Of a DNA stretch of 64,000 nt, positions 6,689 through 15,805 are shown one piece after another. Made by a program: the position numbers and the translations under genes. Below the pieces are notes generated by a model that worked only from the letters and a program-made list of their open reading frames with translations, did no database searches and was not told where the DNA came from. Numbering within the stretch: the first letter of the stretch is position 1; every line of letters starts with the position of its first letter. The stretch is from JBDOQU01 sp039839375 (GTDB taxonomy: Bacteria; Pseudomonadota; Alphaproteobacteria; DSM-16000; Inquilinaceae): positions 62,001 through 126,000 of the forward strand of contig NZ_JBDOQU010000002.1 of the NCBI RefSeq assembly GCF_039839375.1, read 5' to 3'.

Positions 6689-8950
6689 TCACCTTACGGC
6701 CTCGATGCTCCATCTCGTCGCCCCCGGCGGCGGGAAGCCGGCGGCATAGTGGAGTTCCATGCGCACCTGCCCGTCGAGCCGGCGGGGAATGCCGAACCGC
6801 AGCGTCCCCTGCGCCGTCTCCCACTCGTACACCCGCACCAGCCGCTGGGCGTTCACGGCCGCCACGAAATCGTCGGCGAAGACTCCATCCTCGAAGGTCC
6901 GGCTCGGCGCGCCGTAGCGGTCGATAAGATCATCCAGGATCCTCTCGAACGCCCGCTCCGCCGGCCGGCCCGAGCCCAGCCCGTCGAAGTCCACGATCAC
7001 CGCGGAGGTGGCGATTTGTCCGGAATCCTCGATCAGGACCAGCCGTTGCCGCTGGGGCGCATCCTCCAGCATGCGGACGTCCCAGACCCGCGCCGTGCCG
7101 AACCGCACGGGCTCGCCCAGACCGCCCGCGGACAGAAGGTCGATCGTTTCCGACAGGTCCAGTCCCGGCGCGAGGGCCAGGATGTCCGGCGGCGCGCCCG
7201 ACGGGCCGGCGATCGGCCCCGCAGCCGCCGCCCCCATCGCCGCGTTCATCGCGGGCGACCGGGGCGCCGGCGGCTTGAAGAAGCTGTAACGGTAGAACAG
7301 GCCGATGCGGTGCGCCCCGGCCTCTCCGCCCGGATCCTGGTCGCGATCGTTGTAGACGGCGTCGACGCCGAAGCTGTGCTGGCCCATCGTATAGCTGTAG
7401 GCAAGTCCGGCGGTCTGGACGAACGAACCCTGCCCGCCGGCCGCATGGGCGTCCTGGAGCAGCAGTTCATAGCTCGCATCCAGCCGGTGCGCGTCGCGGC
7501 CGATATTGAGCCCCAGCCGGCCGCCATACTGATCGGAAGCGGCGCTTCCGCCCGAGATGTCGCGCCCGACCAGGCCGACCGACCAGCTTCCGGCCCAGCC
7601 CCCGAACTCGACCGACCGGATGAGATCGGCCGACAGTTCGCGGGTGATCCTCTGGTCGGCGTTGCGGTCGTCCATGGACCTGTAGCCGCCGCCGACGCTG
7701 GCGGTCCATACGTCGCCGAGCGGAAACGTCAGGTCGATCTGCTGCGACAGTGTGAATTCGTCGGTCGTCCGGTCCTCGTTCCGGCGCTGCGACGCCAGCG
7801 AATTCGCGAACACGGACACCGAGCCGAACCCGCCGACCGGCACGAACCCGACGACAGTCACCCCCGCTGTCCTTGTTTCCATCGGGTTGTCAGATGTCCG
7901 GTCGTCCACCAGGCGCAGGACGCGACCGTTGACCGACAGCCCGGAATCGAAGCGCCAGCCGGCGCGCGCCTCCATCGCCTCCCGATCCTCGACAACGCCG
8001 GCGCCGGCCGGACGATAGCCCTCGTCGTTCAGCTCATAGCGAAGCCCGTAGGTCAGGGGGCGGATATCGTCTCGGCCGAAGAGTTCCGCATAGAAGCCCA
8101 ACCCCGACCGGTCGCCGGAATCGCCGCTCAGGCCGGCGCCCGAACCGTTCCCCGATCCGCCGTCCTGCTCGCCGCGCAGGAAGTCCAATTCGGTTTCCAG
8201 CGTCAGCGACTGGCCGCCGGCGTTCAGGCTCTGCTCTCCGGCAAGGCTCAGCACGGTCTGGTCGGCGGTCGCGCCGTCGTCCAGTTCGCGCCGGTTGTGG
8301 ACGGCGCTGAACGCCCATGCGCCCCAGACCGGATCATCGATGAGGTAGGAGCCGCCGCTATAGAGGTCCTCGGCCGGATTGAACTCCCGATACGCCTGGG
8401 CAGGCGTGCCGGAGAACAGCAGGATCGAATGAGTCTGGTCGCCGACGAACGGCTGCAGTTCGATATACCCGCCCTTGAGCGACCGCCGGAGCGTGCGTCC
8501 GGTCAGATTGCCGAAATAGTCGCCCAGCCCGAGACGGAACGGCACCGACGCCTCACCGTTCTCCCAGGTCAGGTTGAACGATTCGACGGAGAGATTGTCG
8601 TACAGGCTGCGATAGTCGGAATCGTTCGCCAGGCCGAAGATGCTGAAGGTGAGGCGGTTCCAGGGCGAGAACGCACGCTCCGCGGTCGCGTTCAGTTCCA
8701 GATAGTTCTGCGGGCCGACATAGGGGTAAGGGCTGAGGTTCCGGTCGCCATTGTCGCCATAGTGCTCCGCCCGCATGAAGACGTCGCCCTGGATCGTCCA
8801 GTCGGCGAACGGGTCGGCGGATTGCGCTCCGGCCTGCGTGCCGGCCTGAGTCTGGGCCTGCGCCACGCTTCCCGGCGCCGCCAGCAGGCCGAGCGCAATC
8901 ATGAACATGGGCGCGCGGACTCCGCGCGGCCGCAACTGACCGAAAACCAC
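6689..8950 (-). CDS. Predicted outer-membrane beta-barrel protein with C-terminal globular domain
   Basis: A 753-residue exported protein. A basic N-region (RPRGVRAP) and hydrophobic core end at AQAQ near residue 33, a Sec signal peptide. Residues about 45-555 alternate polar and hydrophobic/aromatic residues in short strands separated by D/N/G-rich turns (for example RLTFSIFGLAND, GLRYELNDEGY, SYTMGQHSFGVDAVYNDRD), the pattern of a large outer-membrane barrel. After a linker rich in Pro/Ala, residues 590-753 look globular (DLIDRYGAPSRTFEDG, VRVYEWETAQGTLRFG). It does not end in the aromatic residue typical of barrels because of this extra domain. Start GTG 8950 has GGGGGGAAG upstream. It is the last gene of the envelope operon and could export or anchor the giant protein; no family is recognised. 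Confidence 0.7.
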   Translation of the reverse strand: MVFGQLRPRGVRAPMFMIALGLLAAPGSVAQAQTQAGTQAGAQSADPFADWTIQGDVFMRAEHYGDNGDRNLSPYPYVGPQNYLELNATAERAFSPWNRLTFSIFGLANDSDYRSLYDNLSVESFNLTWENGEASVPFRLGLGDYFGNLTGRTLRRSLKGGYIELQPFVGDQTHSILLFSGTPAQAYREFNPAEDLYSGGSYLIDDPVWGAWAFSAVHNRRELDDGATADQTVLSLAGEQSLNAGGQSLTLETELDFLRGEQDGGSGNGSGAGLSGDSGDRSGLGFYAELFGRDDIRPLTYGLRYELNDEGYRPAGAGVVEDREAMEARAGWRFDSGLSVNGRVLRLVDDRTSDNPMETRTAGVTVVGFVPVGGFGSVSVFANSLASQRRNEDRTTDEFTLSQQIDLTFPLGDVWTASVGGGYRSMDDRNADQRITRELSADLIRSVEFGGWAGSWSVGLVGRDISGGSAASDQYGGRLGLNIGRDAHRLDASYELLLQDAHAAGGQGSFVQTAGLAYSYTMGQHSFGVDAVYNDRDQDPGGEAGAHRIGLFYRYSFFKPPAPRSPAMNAAMGAAAAGPIAGPSGAPPDILALAPGLDLSETIDLLSAGGLGEPVRFGTARVWDVRMLEDAPQRQRLVLIEDSGQIATSAVIVDFDGLGSGRPAERAFERILDDLIDRYGAPSRTFEDGVFADDFVAAVNAQRLVRVYEWETAQGTLRFGIPRRLDGQVRMELHYAAGFPPPGATRWSIEAVR

Positions 8951-8998
8951 CCCTACTTCCCCCCTTTGGGACGCCCCCCGACGGCCCTATCGCGCTGC

Positions 8999-9550
8999 CT
9001 ACCCGCCGACCGGTACGATCGGAACGATCTTCCGGCTGATCCTGAGCAAGAGCTCGTTCCTGCCGTCCGCCCGGATGAAATCGCCGTTGAACGGGTTCGT
9101 CAGTTCGACCTGGATGTTGGCCGTCACGGCGACCTCGCTGACGACCACGGGCCCAAGTTGGGCGTGCGTGCCGAGCGTCTGGGAGACCGTGTAGAAGGAT
9201 TGCAGGCTCAACAGCCTCAGCTTCGCGTCCGCCGGCGCCGCCGCCAGGATGTTCCGGACCAGTTCGATGTCGCCCCGGAAATCGGGCGCCAGATATTCCA
9301 GCAGCTTCCCGTCGCCCCAGGACCCCAGCAGGCGTTCGACCGCAGCATTGACGACCGTCCGGTCGACCTCGGGATATTGCGCGGCGGCGATCTCGTCCGC
9401 CGTGGCGTCTCGCTGCACGTTCAGGCCGGGCGTCGCGATCACATCCACCGTGCGCATGTTGTTCTGCGCGACGGCGTCCGGCGCGGAGTCCACGACAGCG
9501 AGGAAGCCGATGGCGGCCAGGACACGGGCGAAGATCGGCTTCGACATCAT
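8999..9550 (-). CDS. Exported protein of unknown function, envelope operon
   Basis: A 183-residue protein with an N-terminal signal peptide (MMSKPIFARVLAAIGFLAVV, processed near AVAQ). The mature part has no recognised domain. It contains a helix-rich segment (AAVERLLGSWGDGKLLEYL) and strands such as VVVSEVAVTANIQVEL and RNELLLRISRKIVPIVPVGG. Start ATG 9550 overlaps the stop of the upstream giant gene in an ATGA arrangement, and the next gene follows after 48 bases, so the three are translationally and transcriptionally linked. A periplasmic or secreted partner of the giant repeat protein and the barrel is a reasonable inference. The longer frame to 9568 is less likely because of the coupled start. 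Confidence 0.75.
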   Translation of the reverse strand: MMSKPIFARVLAAIGFLAVVDSAPDAVAQNNMRTVDVIATPGLNVQRDATADEIAAAQYPEVDRTVVNAAVERLLGSWGDGKLLEYLAPDFRGDIELVRNILAAAPADAKLRLLSLQSFYTVSQTLGTHAQLGPVVVSEVAVTANIQVELTNPFNGDFIRADGRNELLLRISRKIVPIVPVGG

Positions 9551-12500
9551 TGCCTCCGCCCGTCGCACTGGAAGTCGCTGGTGATCGTCGACGAGCCCGG
9601 ATAGCTGAGCTGGTAGAGCATCGAGACCAGATCCGGCTCGACGAAGCGTCCGGTCACCGTGGAACTCAGCGTGCCGCCGAAACCGTCCGAAACGGCCCCT
9701 GACAAGGCGAATTCGGGCGGGTTCGGGAACGGACCGGCGATGCCCAGCAGCGGCGTATCGCTTGTCAGGGACAGCGTCCCCGCCGTCTGGGCGACGCCTA
9801 GGGGATGGCTGCCCTCGACCCCGAAATCCGCGTCTATCGAGGCGGCGTCGCTGACCACCACGCAGTCGATGAAGTAGGTTCCGGAATAGTCGGCGGACCC
9901 GGCGTCCGTGCCCAGCGGCGTTCCGCCCAGCGGGTTCTGCGGCAGGAACGGGCTGGCGTCTCCGGAGACCAGGACGGCCTGGATCAGTTCCACGTCGAAT
10001 TGCGCATTGTCCACGCGGAACGTGGACTGGTCGCTGCTGCCTGGGTCTGGCACATATATCCCGGCGGCGACGAGGTCGATGTCCTCACGGTCCGGCTCCG
10101 GCGTGTCCTCACGTTCCAGTCCCGCCGTCAGCGTGACCTGGGCGGTCGCGAAGCCGCCTTGCCCGTCGCCGATGCGATAGCGGAAGCCGCCGCCGACCTG
10201 GTCCGCGCTCGCCGCCACATTCGTGGCGAATGTCGGGCCGGCGCCCAGCACAACCGTCTCGCCATCGTCGCTGAGGTAGCCGTAGACGCCATCGGTGTCG
10301 AACACGTCGATAACGCTCAGTATGGCCGCGTCACCGCCCGGAAGGCGGTCATTCGCCAGCAGCCTCGACACCGGAATGAACGCTTCGTTCGCGTCGGAAA
10401 AGACGATCTCGACCCGGTCGTCCCCGGCCTCGGGCGCGGGCCGATCCTGCGCCGGACGAAGAGTCACCGCCCCCACGGCGCTGCCGCGCACGGTGTTGAT
10501 GCGATAGCGGAAGGTATGAGCCGCGCCTTCTGTGGACTGGCACGATGCAGGATCAGCGCCCCCTCCACCAGAACCGGAGGCAGTATCAAGCTCTGATATG
10601 TCGGCATAAGCAGCGGCCTCGGTGTCGGCGAGCATCCATGCGGGAAGCGGGGCGGAGCCGGCAGCGCCCCCTCCGCCAGAACCGGAGGCAGTATCAAGCT
10701 CTGATATGTCGGCATAAGCAGCGGCCTCGATGCCGGCGAACATCCATGCGTCAGGCGAGGTAGGGCCGGCAGCGCCGCCTTCGCTAGAGCATGTGATGGA
10801 GGCACGATCGGCGTCCTCGCCGGGCGCGGGCTCGTAGAGCACGAACGCGCTGACGCCGTCGAAGCTCGCCTGGCCGGCCGGTCCTGTCTCGACGATCCCG
10901 CCGAAGGTCAGGCCGTCGCCCGCCGGATCGCGGTCGTTCGCCATCAGGTCGGCGATCGGAATGCGCCACGGCCCCTCGCCGGTGACGTCCACGAGGTCGT
11001 TGACCGCTTCGGGCACGCCCACCGCCTGCTGGACGGTGACGGTGGAGAAGCTTTCGCCGCCCATGGAGTCGGCCACGACATAGGTGAAAAGACCGCTCGC
11101 CGACGCCGCCGCCGGTTCGAAGACGACCGTCTCCCCATCGGCCGAAAGCGAGGCGACGCCGCCGCTCCCCGAGGAGACCGACCGGATCGAGATCGGGTCG
11201 CCGTCGGCGTCGGTGTCGTTAGCCGTCAACTCGACGGCCGCGATCTCATACCGGTCCGCCCGTGGCCGCACGATCAGGTCCGACTGGCCGACCGGCGCCT
11301 CGTTGCCGGGGAACAGGAGGACGGTCGCGGTCGTTCGGCCATAGCGGTCGTCCATGACGACATAGTCGAACCGCGCGCCGGTTTCCGCGAAATCCGGCCC
11401 CGGCTGGAACCGGACAAGGTTGCCGCCGGTGGCCCTGAGACCCTGGGGACGATAGGCCCCGCCGAGCGATTCCCTGACCTCGACCAGCGCCTGGAAATCG
11501 TTCTCCCCCCGCAGCGTCAGGGCGCCGCTGCCCGGATATTCCAGCGTGAACTCGCCGCCTCTGGTGTTCTCGATCGCCACCACGCGCAGCGCCTCGCCAT
11601 CCGGCTCCACGTCATTGGCAAGCAGCGTCCCGACATCGATCGCCGTCGGCTCCGATCTCGAAACCGCCATATTGTCGTCAACGGGTTCCGGCAGCGCGTT
11701 GCCGGGCGTCAGATGCACGACAGCCGTGTCGCGCCCGCCCGAGGAATCGGCGACCTGATAGGTGAAGCCGCCGCCCTCGGCCGCGAAATCCGGGCCCGGC
11801 TCGAACTCGATGTTGCCACCCGGAACGTAGGCGGCCCCGCCGTTCACCGGATCCCGGACCAGTTCCAGCGTGATCGGCCGGTCGTTCGGGTGGTCGTCAT
11901 TGCGCAGCAGGCGGTCCACCGGGATCAGCGTCGGCGCGTTGACGAAGCCGGCCAGTTCGTCGTCATTGGCGACCGGCTGCCCGGACGTGACGGACAGGTT
12001 CACCCATTCCCGCGTCCGGTTGCCGTAGGGGTCCTCCGCCAGATAGGCGAACGACCCGCCATGGATGCCGTATGTTTCCTCGGGAGGCAGCTCGACGGCC
12101 TGCCCGTCGACGATGACAACGGTCTCGCCGGCATCTCGCGCTTTTGGCGTGAAGACGATGGAATCGCCGTCGATCCGGACGGTCCCGTTGCGCGGGTCCT
12201 CCACCGCGGCCAGCCGCAGCGGCAACTCCTCCGGATCGCGGTCGTTCCCCAGCAGGACGGCGGCCGGGATCGTAACGTCGGCATAGGGGGCCGGGCCGAT
12301 CGTCATGGCGTCGGTCGCCACCGTCTCCGGGTCGACCGTCACCAGGTCCGGGCGCGTCACCGGCGGGCGGTCGTACCGCTGGACGGTGACGGTCGCAATG
12401 TCGCTCGCGCCGAACGGATCGGCCACCATGTAGCGGAAGCTGCCGCTGGTGCTGTCCTCGTCCAGCCTGAAGACGAAGGCGCCCTGGTTCGAAAGGTATA

Positions 12501-14103
12501 CGACTATGCCGTTCACCGCCTCATAACTGCGTTCCAGCTCCAGCGGGCGGCGCTCCGGATCACTGTCGTTCGCAAACAGCTCGTCCAGCGTAATGACTAT
12601 CGCTGGCTCGCCCGTCGGATAGATAACCAGATCGTCTCCGGCCTCCGGCGCGGCGTTGAGTTCGAGGGCTAGGCCCTGATGGGGGACAAGCGTGACCGTC
12701 CCGGATATCCCCGCGCCCAGCGCGTCCCAGACATGGTAGGTGAAGCTGCCCCCGGCCGCGCCATCGTCCGCGTGCCACATGATGCTGGAACCGTTGAATG
12801 CGGCCGCCCCGCCCCTGGAATCGCTGACCCTGTTGATCGTCAGGGTCCGGCCGTCCTGCGCCTCGTCATTCGCCAGAAGATCGGCAACCGGTATGATGGT
12901 GAAGCTGCGGGGCCGAATAAAGACGGTGTCGTCATGCGCGATCGGAGGCACTCGTGACCGCATCATTTGCACCACGGCGGGGGCCTCCTGACCGCGAGAA
13001 TCGCGGATGGTGTAGCTGAACGCGCCGCCCCATTCATAGAAGCTCAAGTCCGGGGTGAACACCACCCGCGCGGAAGAGGCGGATGCCTGCGATGCCTCGA
13101 CCAGTTCCACGCTGCCGTTAACGGCGCGGGACACCGAGATGATCCTGAAACTGTCGCCGTTCGGATCGCTGTCGTTGTCGAGAAGCTGCGCCGCTGTGAG
13201 GAGGACGGTGGGGACAAACGGATCGACCGCGAAGACGTCCTTTACCGCCACGGGCGGGACCGGCCCCTGCTGTCCACCGAACACACCGGCGCGGATGGTC
13301 CGTATCTTGTCTCCGATCTCGTCCTGAGCTCTACTGGTGAATGCACTGAGCGATTCATCCTCATCAGCCGCGTCCGCAGCCAGATCACGAATGGTTTCAC
13401 CCAGGCTGCCCTGCGGGTCGAGGCTGTCAGTACGGTAGTCGAGGGCATCAATTATACGGCCCTGGAAACTCACGATCCGTTGCGCCGCGATCTCGGCGAT
13501 TCCCTCTGCGAGATCGGCTTGCCATTCGCCCCATTCGGGGCCGCTCCGCGGCAGCACGCCCAGCGACATACGAAGGCTGAGCCTGCCGGTCAGTTCGCCC
13601 CGGACACCATTATATAACTCCCACGCGCCATAGTTGTCTCCCCAGGCCCTCGACTCCTGCACCAGCGTCTCGAACTCGGTCAGGCTGTCCAGGGGACCCT
13701 CGCCATTCTCCGGCGGAACATAGCCGACGCCAAAGTCGATCCGGTTCGCCGACCGATCTCCCTGCAGTTCTTCAGCTAGCACCCTCGATAGTGAATCGAG
13801 GCGTTCCGCCGCCCCGAAAGCGTCTTCAATGTCTCGCCAGGCATCGACAATCCGTCTCCAGTCCTCATGGTCCATCTCCGGGCCCGAAGGCGGCGGCGGA
13901 GGCGGCGGCGTCACCGTCACCGTCCGCGTCTGCGGGTCGGGACCATCGCACCCCAACAGCGAGCCGAATCTACCGCCGTTGTTGCAGTAGGCCTCTGCCG
14001 CATCGACACTAGCCATCAGGACGCCGACGCTGACCGCCAACGCAATCGCTGCGGCGCGGGCCCGAAATCCCTTATGCGGCGTCCGACGCTGCCTCTCGGC
14101 CAT
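9547..14103 (-). CDS. Giant secreted multi-repeat protein with cadherin/Ig-like (Big_9-type) domains
   Basis: A 1518-residue exported protein. The signal peptide ends at AEA (residue 38), followed by a Cys-containing segment, a polyproline linker (residues 66-72) and a helical region (75-275). From about 285 to 1335 there are nine tandem repeats of roughly 110 residues, each opening with a pattern like L-L-x-N-D-x-D-P-x-G-D (for example QLLDNDSDPNGDSF, DLMANDRDPAGDGL). This is the calcium-binding signature of bacterial cadherin/Ig-like repeats. The eighth repeat has a Cys-bracketed insertion made of two 36-residue copies. The last 180 residues (1335-1518) differ and may be a trafficking or adhesion domain. 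ATG 14103 has AGGAGG at good spacing. It heads the three-gene envelope operon. Adhesion or matrix formation is the usual role of this class. Confidence 0.85.
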   Translation of the reverse strand: MAERQRRTPHKGFRARAAAIALAVSVGVLMASVDAAEAYCNNGGRFGSLLGCDGPDPQTRTVTVTPPPPPPPSGPEMDHEDWRRIVDAWRDIEDAFGAAERLDSLSRVLAEELQGDRSANRIDFGVGYVPPENGEGPLDSLTEFETLVQESRAWGDNYGAWELYNGVRGELTGRLSLRMSLGVLPRSGPEWGEWQADLAEGIAEIAAQRIVSFQGRIIDALDYRTDSLDPQGSLGETIRDLAADAADEDESLSAFTSRAQDEIGDKIRTIRAGVFGGQQGPVPPVAVKDVFAVDPFVPTVLLTAAQLLDNDSDPNGDSFRIISVSRAVNGSVELVEASQASASSARVVFTPDLSFYEWGGAFSYTIRDSRGQEAPAVVQMMRSRVPPIAHDDTVFIRPRSFTIIPVADLLANDEAQDGRTLTINRVSDSRGGAAAFNGSSIMWHADDGAAGGSFTYHVWDALGAGISGTVTLVPHQGLALELNAAPEAGDDLVIYPTGEPAIVITLDELFANDSDPERRPLELERSYEAVNGIVVYLSNQGAFVFRLDEDSTSGSFRYMVADPFGASDIATVTVQRYDRPPVTRPDLVTVDPETVATDAMTIGPAPYADVTIPAAVLLGNDRDPEELPLRLAAVEDPRNGTVRIDGDSIVFTPKARDAGETVVIVDGQAVELPPEETYGIHGGSFAYLAEDPYGNRTREWVNLSVTSGQPVANDDELAGFVNAPTLIPVDRLLRNDDHPNDRPITLELVRDPVNGGAAYVPGGNIEFEPGPDFAAEGGGFTYQVADSSGGRDTAVVHLTPGNALPEPVDDNMAVSRSEPTAIDVGTLLANDVEPDGEALRVVAIENTRGGEFTLEYPGSGALTLRGENDFQALVEVRESLGGAYRPQGLRATGGNLVRFQPGPDFAETGARFDYVVMDDRYGRTTATVLLFPGNEAPVGQSDLIVRPRADRYEIAAVELTANDTDADGDPISIRSVSSGSGGVASLSADGETVVFEPAAASASGLFTYVVADSMGGESFSTVTVQQAVGVPEAVNDLVDVTGEGPWRIPIADLMANDRDPAGDGLTFGGIVETGPAGQASFDGVSAFVLYEPAPGEDADRASITCSSEGGAAGPTSPDAWMFAGIEAAAYADISELDTASGSGGGGAAGSAPLPAWMLADTEAAAYADISELDTASGSGGGGADPASCQSTEGAAHTFRYRINTVRGSAVGAVTLRPAQDRPAPEAGDDRVEIVFSDANEAFIPVSRLLANDRLPGGDAAILSVIDVFDTDGVYGYLSDDGETVVLGAGPTFATNVAASADQVGGGFRYRIGDGQGGFATAQVTLTAGLEREDTPEPDREDIDLVAAGIYVPDPGSSDQSTFRVDNAQFDVELIQAVLVSGDASPFLPQNPLGGTPLGTDAGSADYSGTYFIDCVVVSDAASIDADFGVEGSHPLGVAQTAGTLSLTSDTPLLGIAGPFPNPPEFALSGAVSDGFGGTLSSTVTGRFVEPDLVSMLYQLSYPGSSTITSDFQCDGRRQ
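10556..10771 (-). repeat. Two tandem 108-bp units inside the giant repeat gene
   Basis: Positions 10556-10663 and 10664-10771 are consecutive 108-bp units in frame, each giving 36 residues of the form AAG...AWM...EAAAYADISELDTASGSGGGG. The half encoding AYADISELDTASGSGGGG is nearly base-for-base identical between copies, while the other half has diverged. The array is flanked by cysteines (ITCSSEGG before, PASCQST after) and interrupts the eighth cadherin-like repeat between YEPAPG and FRYRI. Confidence 0.9.
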
Positions 14104-14444
14104 CGGTCCTCCTGACCATCCCGATCGTTTCGACCGGCGGCGCGTTTAGCCCCGGTCGATGGATTCCCGATGGTGTGCCCGCTTGCCGGGCATCGATAGT
14201 TGCCAAATGGCAGCTGTTTTCCAATTTTCTCGATCGGCCAGATTGTGGATTCCCGTCCGCTCATCGATAAAACAACGAGTAATTTTTGTTATTATATCGA
14301 CATCAATCACATTGAACCGTGATTTCCATTGACCAGCTATAGAGCGAGCCATAGGGTGGATTTCATAAATTTCACATTTGAATGGCGCTGAACCGGCGGC
14401 CTCCGCCTTTCAGCTTTGTGCAATCTCTCTGGAGATCAGCTCCC
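14104..14444. promoter_or_regulatory. AT-rich divergent promoter region with two dyads
   Basis: This 341-base gap between the giant envelope gene and the ATP-grasp gene is clearly AT-richer than its surroundings, so both promoters probably lie here. Two perfect inverted repeats are seen: TGCCCG-N5-CGGGCA at 14176-14192 and TGCCA-AA-TGGCA at 14201-14212. They lie 73 to 109 bases upstream of the giant gene's start codon. They are candidate regulator sites; no regulator is tied to them by evidence. Confidence 0.45.
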
Positions 14445-15404
14445 GTGTCGAAGATCCACGTTATCTATGAGAACGAAGCCTGGCTGGAGCCTCTGGCCCG
14501 AGTCCTGAACGAGCACGACGTTCCCTGGGCCGGCTGGAATTTCAGCGAAGGCGATTTCGACCTGACGAGCCGGCCGCCCGAAGGAATCTTCTTCAACCGG
14601 ATGAGCGCTTCGGCCCATACACGCGGCCACGCGCATTCGCCGGAATACGCCATCGCGGCGCTCGCTTGGCTGGAGCGCGCCGGGCGGCGCGTCATCAACG
14701 GCGCGGACGTGGTCGACCTTGAGCTCAGCAAGGTGCGGCAGTATGCGGCGCTGGAGAAGGCCGGCATCGCCGTTCCGCGCACGACGGCCGTCCTCGGCAA
14801 GCACCGCCTCGTCGAGGCCGCCCGCCGGGATTTCGGCGAGGGTCCGGTGATCCTGAAGCCGAACCGGGGCGGCAAGGGCCTCGGCGTGCGGCTGTTCGCC
14901 TCCACCGGCGCGCTGGCCGATTACCTGAACGGGCCCGACTATGAGGCGCCCGTCGACGGCATCCATTTGCTGCAGGAATATGTCTCCGCGCCCGAGCCGT
15001 TCATCACCCGGACGGAATTCGTGGGCGGAAAATTCCTCTATGCGGTGCGCGTCGATACGAGCGATGGGTTCGAGCTGTGCCCCGCCGATGTGTGCGCCGT
15101 CGGCGACGCGATGTGCCCGGTCGGCGAACAGCCGACGCCCCCGAAATTCGAGATCGTGCCCGACATCGATTCCGGACAGAAGGCGGCCTATGAGCGGTTC
15201 CTGGCGGAGAACCGCATCGAATTCGCCGGGATCGAATTCATCCTCGCCCCCGACGGCCGGGTCCTGACCTACGACGTCAACACCAACACCAACTACAATC
15301 CCGAGGCCGAGAAGCGGGCCGGCAAGTCCGGCATGACCGCCATCGCCGCCTTCCTCAAACAGGAACTGAACCACCTCACCTACACGGCCGCCGCCGCCGA
15401 GTAG
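14445..15404 (+). CDS. ATP-grasp domain protein (RimK-like ligase)
   Basis: A 319-residue ATP-grasp enzyme. The N-terminal part begins SKIHVIYENEAW. The nucleotide-binding loop is ILKPNRGGKGLGVRLF, followed by LLQEYV and, near the end, IEFAGIEFI and VLTYDVNTNTNYN, where the Asp/Asn/Asn ligate magnesium in ATP-grasp ligases. Such enzymes form amide or peptide bonds through an acyl-phosphate. The closest general type is RimK/glutathione-synthetase-like, but the substrate is unknown. GTG 14445 is preferred because GGAGA sits nine bases upstream; an in-frame ATG at 14382 would add 21 residues that look untranslated. It is monocistronic and converges with dgoA across a repeat array. Confidence 0.85.
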   Translation: MSKIHVIYENEAWLEPLARVLNEHDVPWAGWNFSEGDFDLTSRPPEGIFFNRMSASAHTRGHAHSPEYAIAALAWLERAGRRVINGADVVDLELSKVRQYAALEKAGIAVPRTTAVLGKHRLVEAARRDFGEGPVILKPNRGGKGLGVRLFASTGALADYLNGPDYEAPVDGIHLLQEYVSAPEPFITRTEFVGGKFLYAVRVDTSDGFELCPADVCAVGDAMCPVGEQPTPPKFEIVPDIDSGQKAAYERFLAENRIEFAGIEFILAPDGRVLTYDVNTNTNYNPEAEKRAGKSGMTAIAAFLKQELNHLTYTAAAAE

Positions 15405-15436
15405 CCCTTCGGTTCACGGCCCCGTCCCCTTGGTTG

Positions 15437-15731
15437 GTCATTCCCGACCTGATCGGGAATCCATAGGCCCTTGCCGCTGCGTCGACAGCGAAGAACAGAG
15501 CGCGGTCCGGGCAAGCACCGACACCGCATGGATGCCGGATCGGGGTCCGGCATGACGTTGTTTTTATTGGTCATTCCCGACCTGATCGGGAATCCATAGG
15601 CCTCCGCCGCTTCGCCAATGGCGAAGAACCGGGCGCGGCCGGGGCAGGCCCGGACACCGTATGGATGCTGGATCAAGTCCAGCATGACGTTGTTTTTGTT
15701 AGTCATTCCAGCGAAGGCTGGAATCCATAGG
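15437..15731. repeat. Array of five intergenic palindromes (composite repeat family)
   Basis: This 400-base gap between convergent genes is largely filled by repeats. Palindromes of about 30 bases, of the forms GTCATTCCCGA..TCGGGAATCCATAG and ATGGATGC-GGA..TCC-GCATGAC, lie at 15437-15468, 15537-15556, 15570-15602, 15661-15688 and 15702-15731. Opposite-facing palindromes are separated by about 60 GC-rich bases, and GTTGTTTTT(A/G)TT links successive units. The same elements recur near 26.4, 33.8, 38.6 and 55.6-56.1 kb. As RNA they could form hairpins that end transcription from both sides. Confidence 0.85.
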
Positions 15732-15805
15732 CCCTTATCGCTCCGCAGCCGGCGCAGGAGAGGCCACGGTCCGGGCCGCCATCGACGCGGATCGGGCTTG
15801 TGGGG

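Noticed and set aside
10556..10771. Variable region of a diversity-generating retroelement
   Set aside because: No reverse transcriptase or template repeat is in the window, and differences between the units are not confined to adenine positions.
15437..15731. Regularly spaced repeats as a CRISPR array
   Set aside because: Units are palindromes in alternating orientation with conserved spacers, no unique spacers of equal length, and no cas genes nearby.
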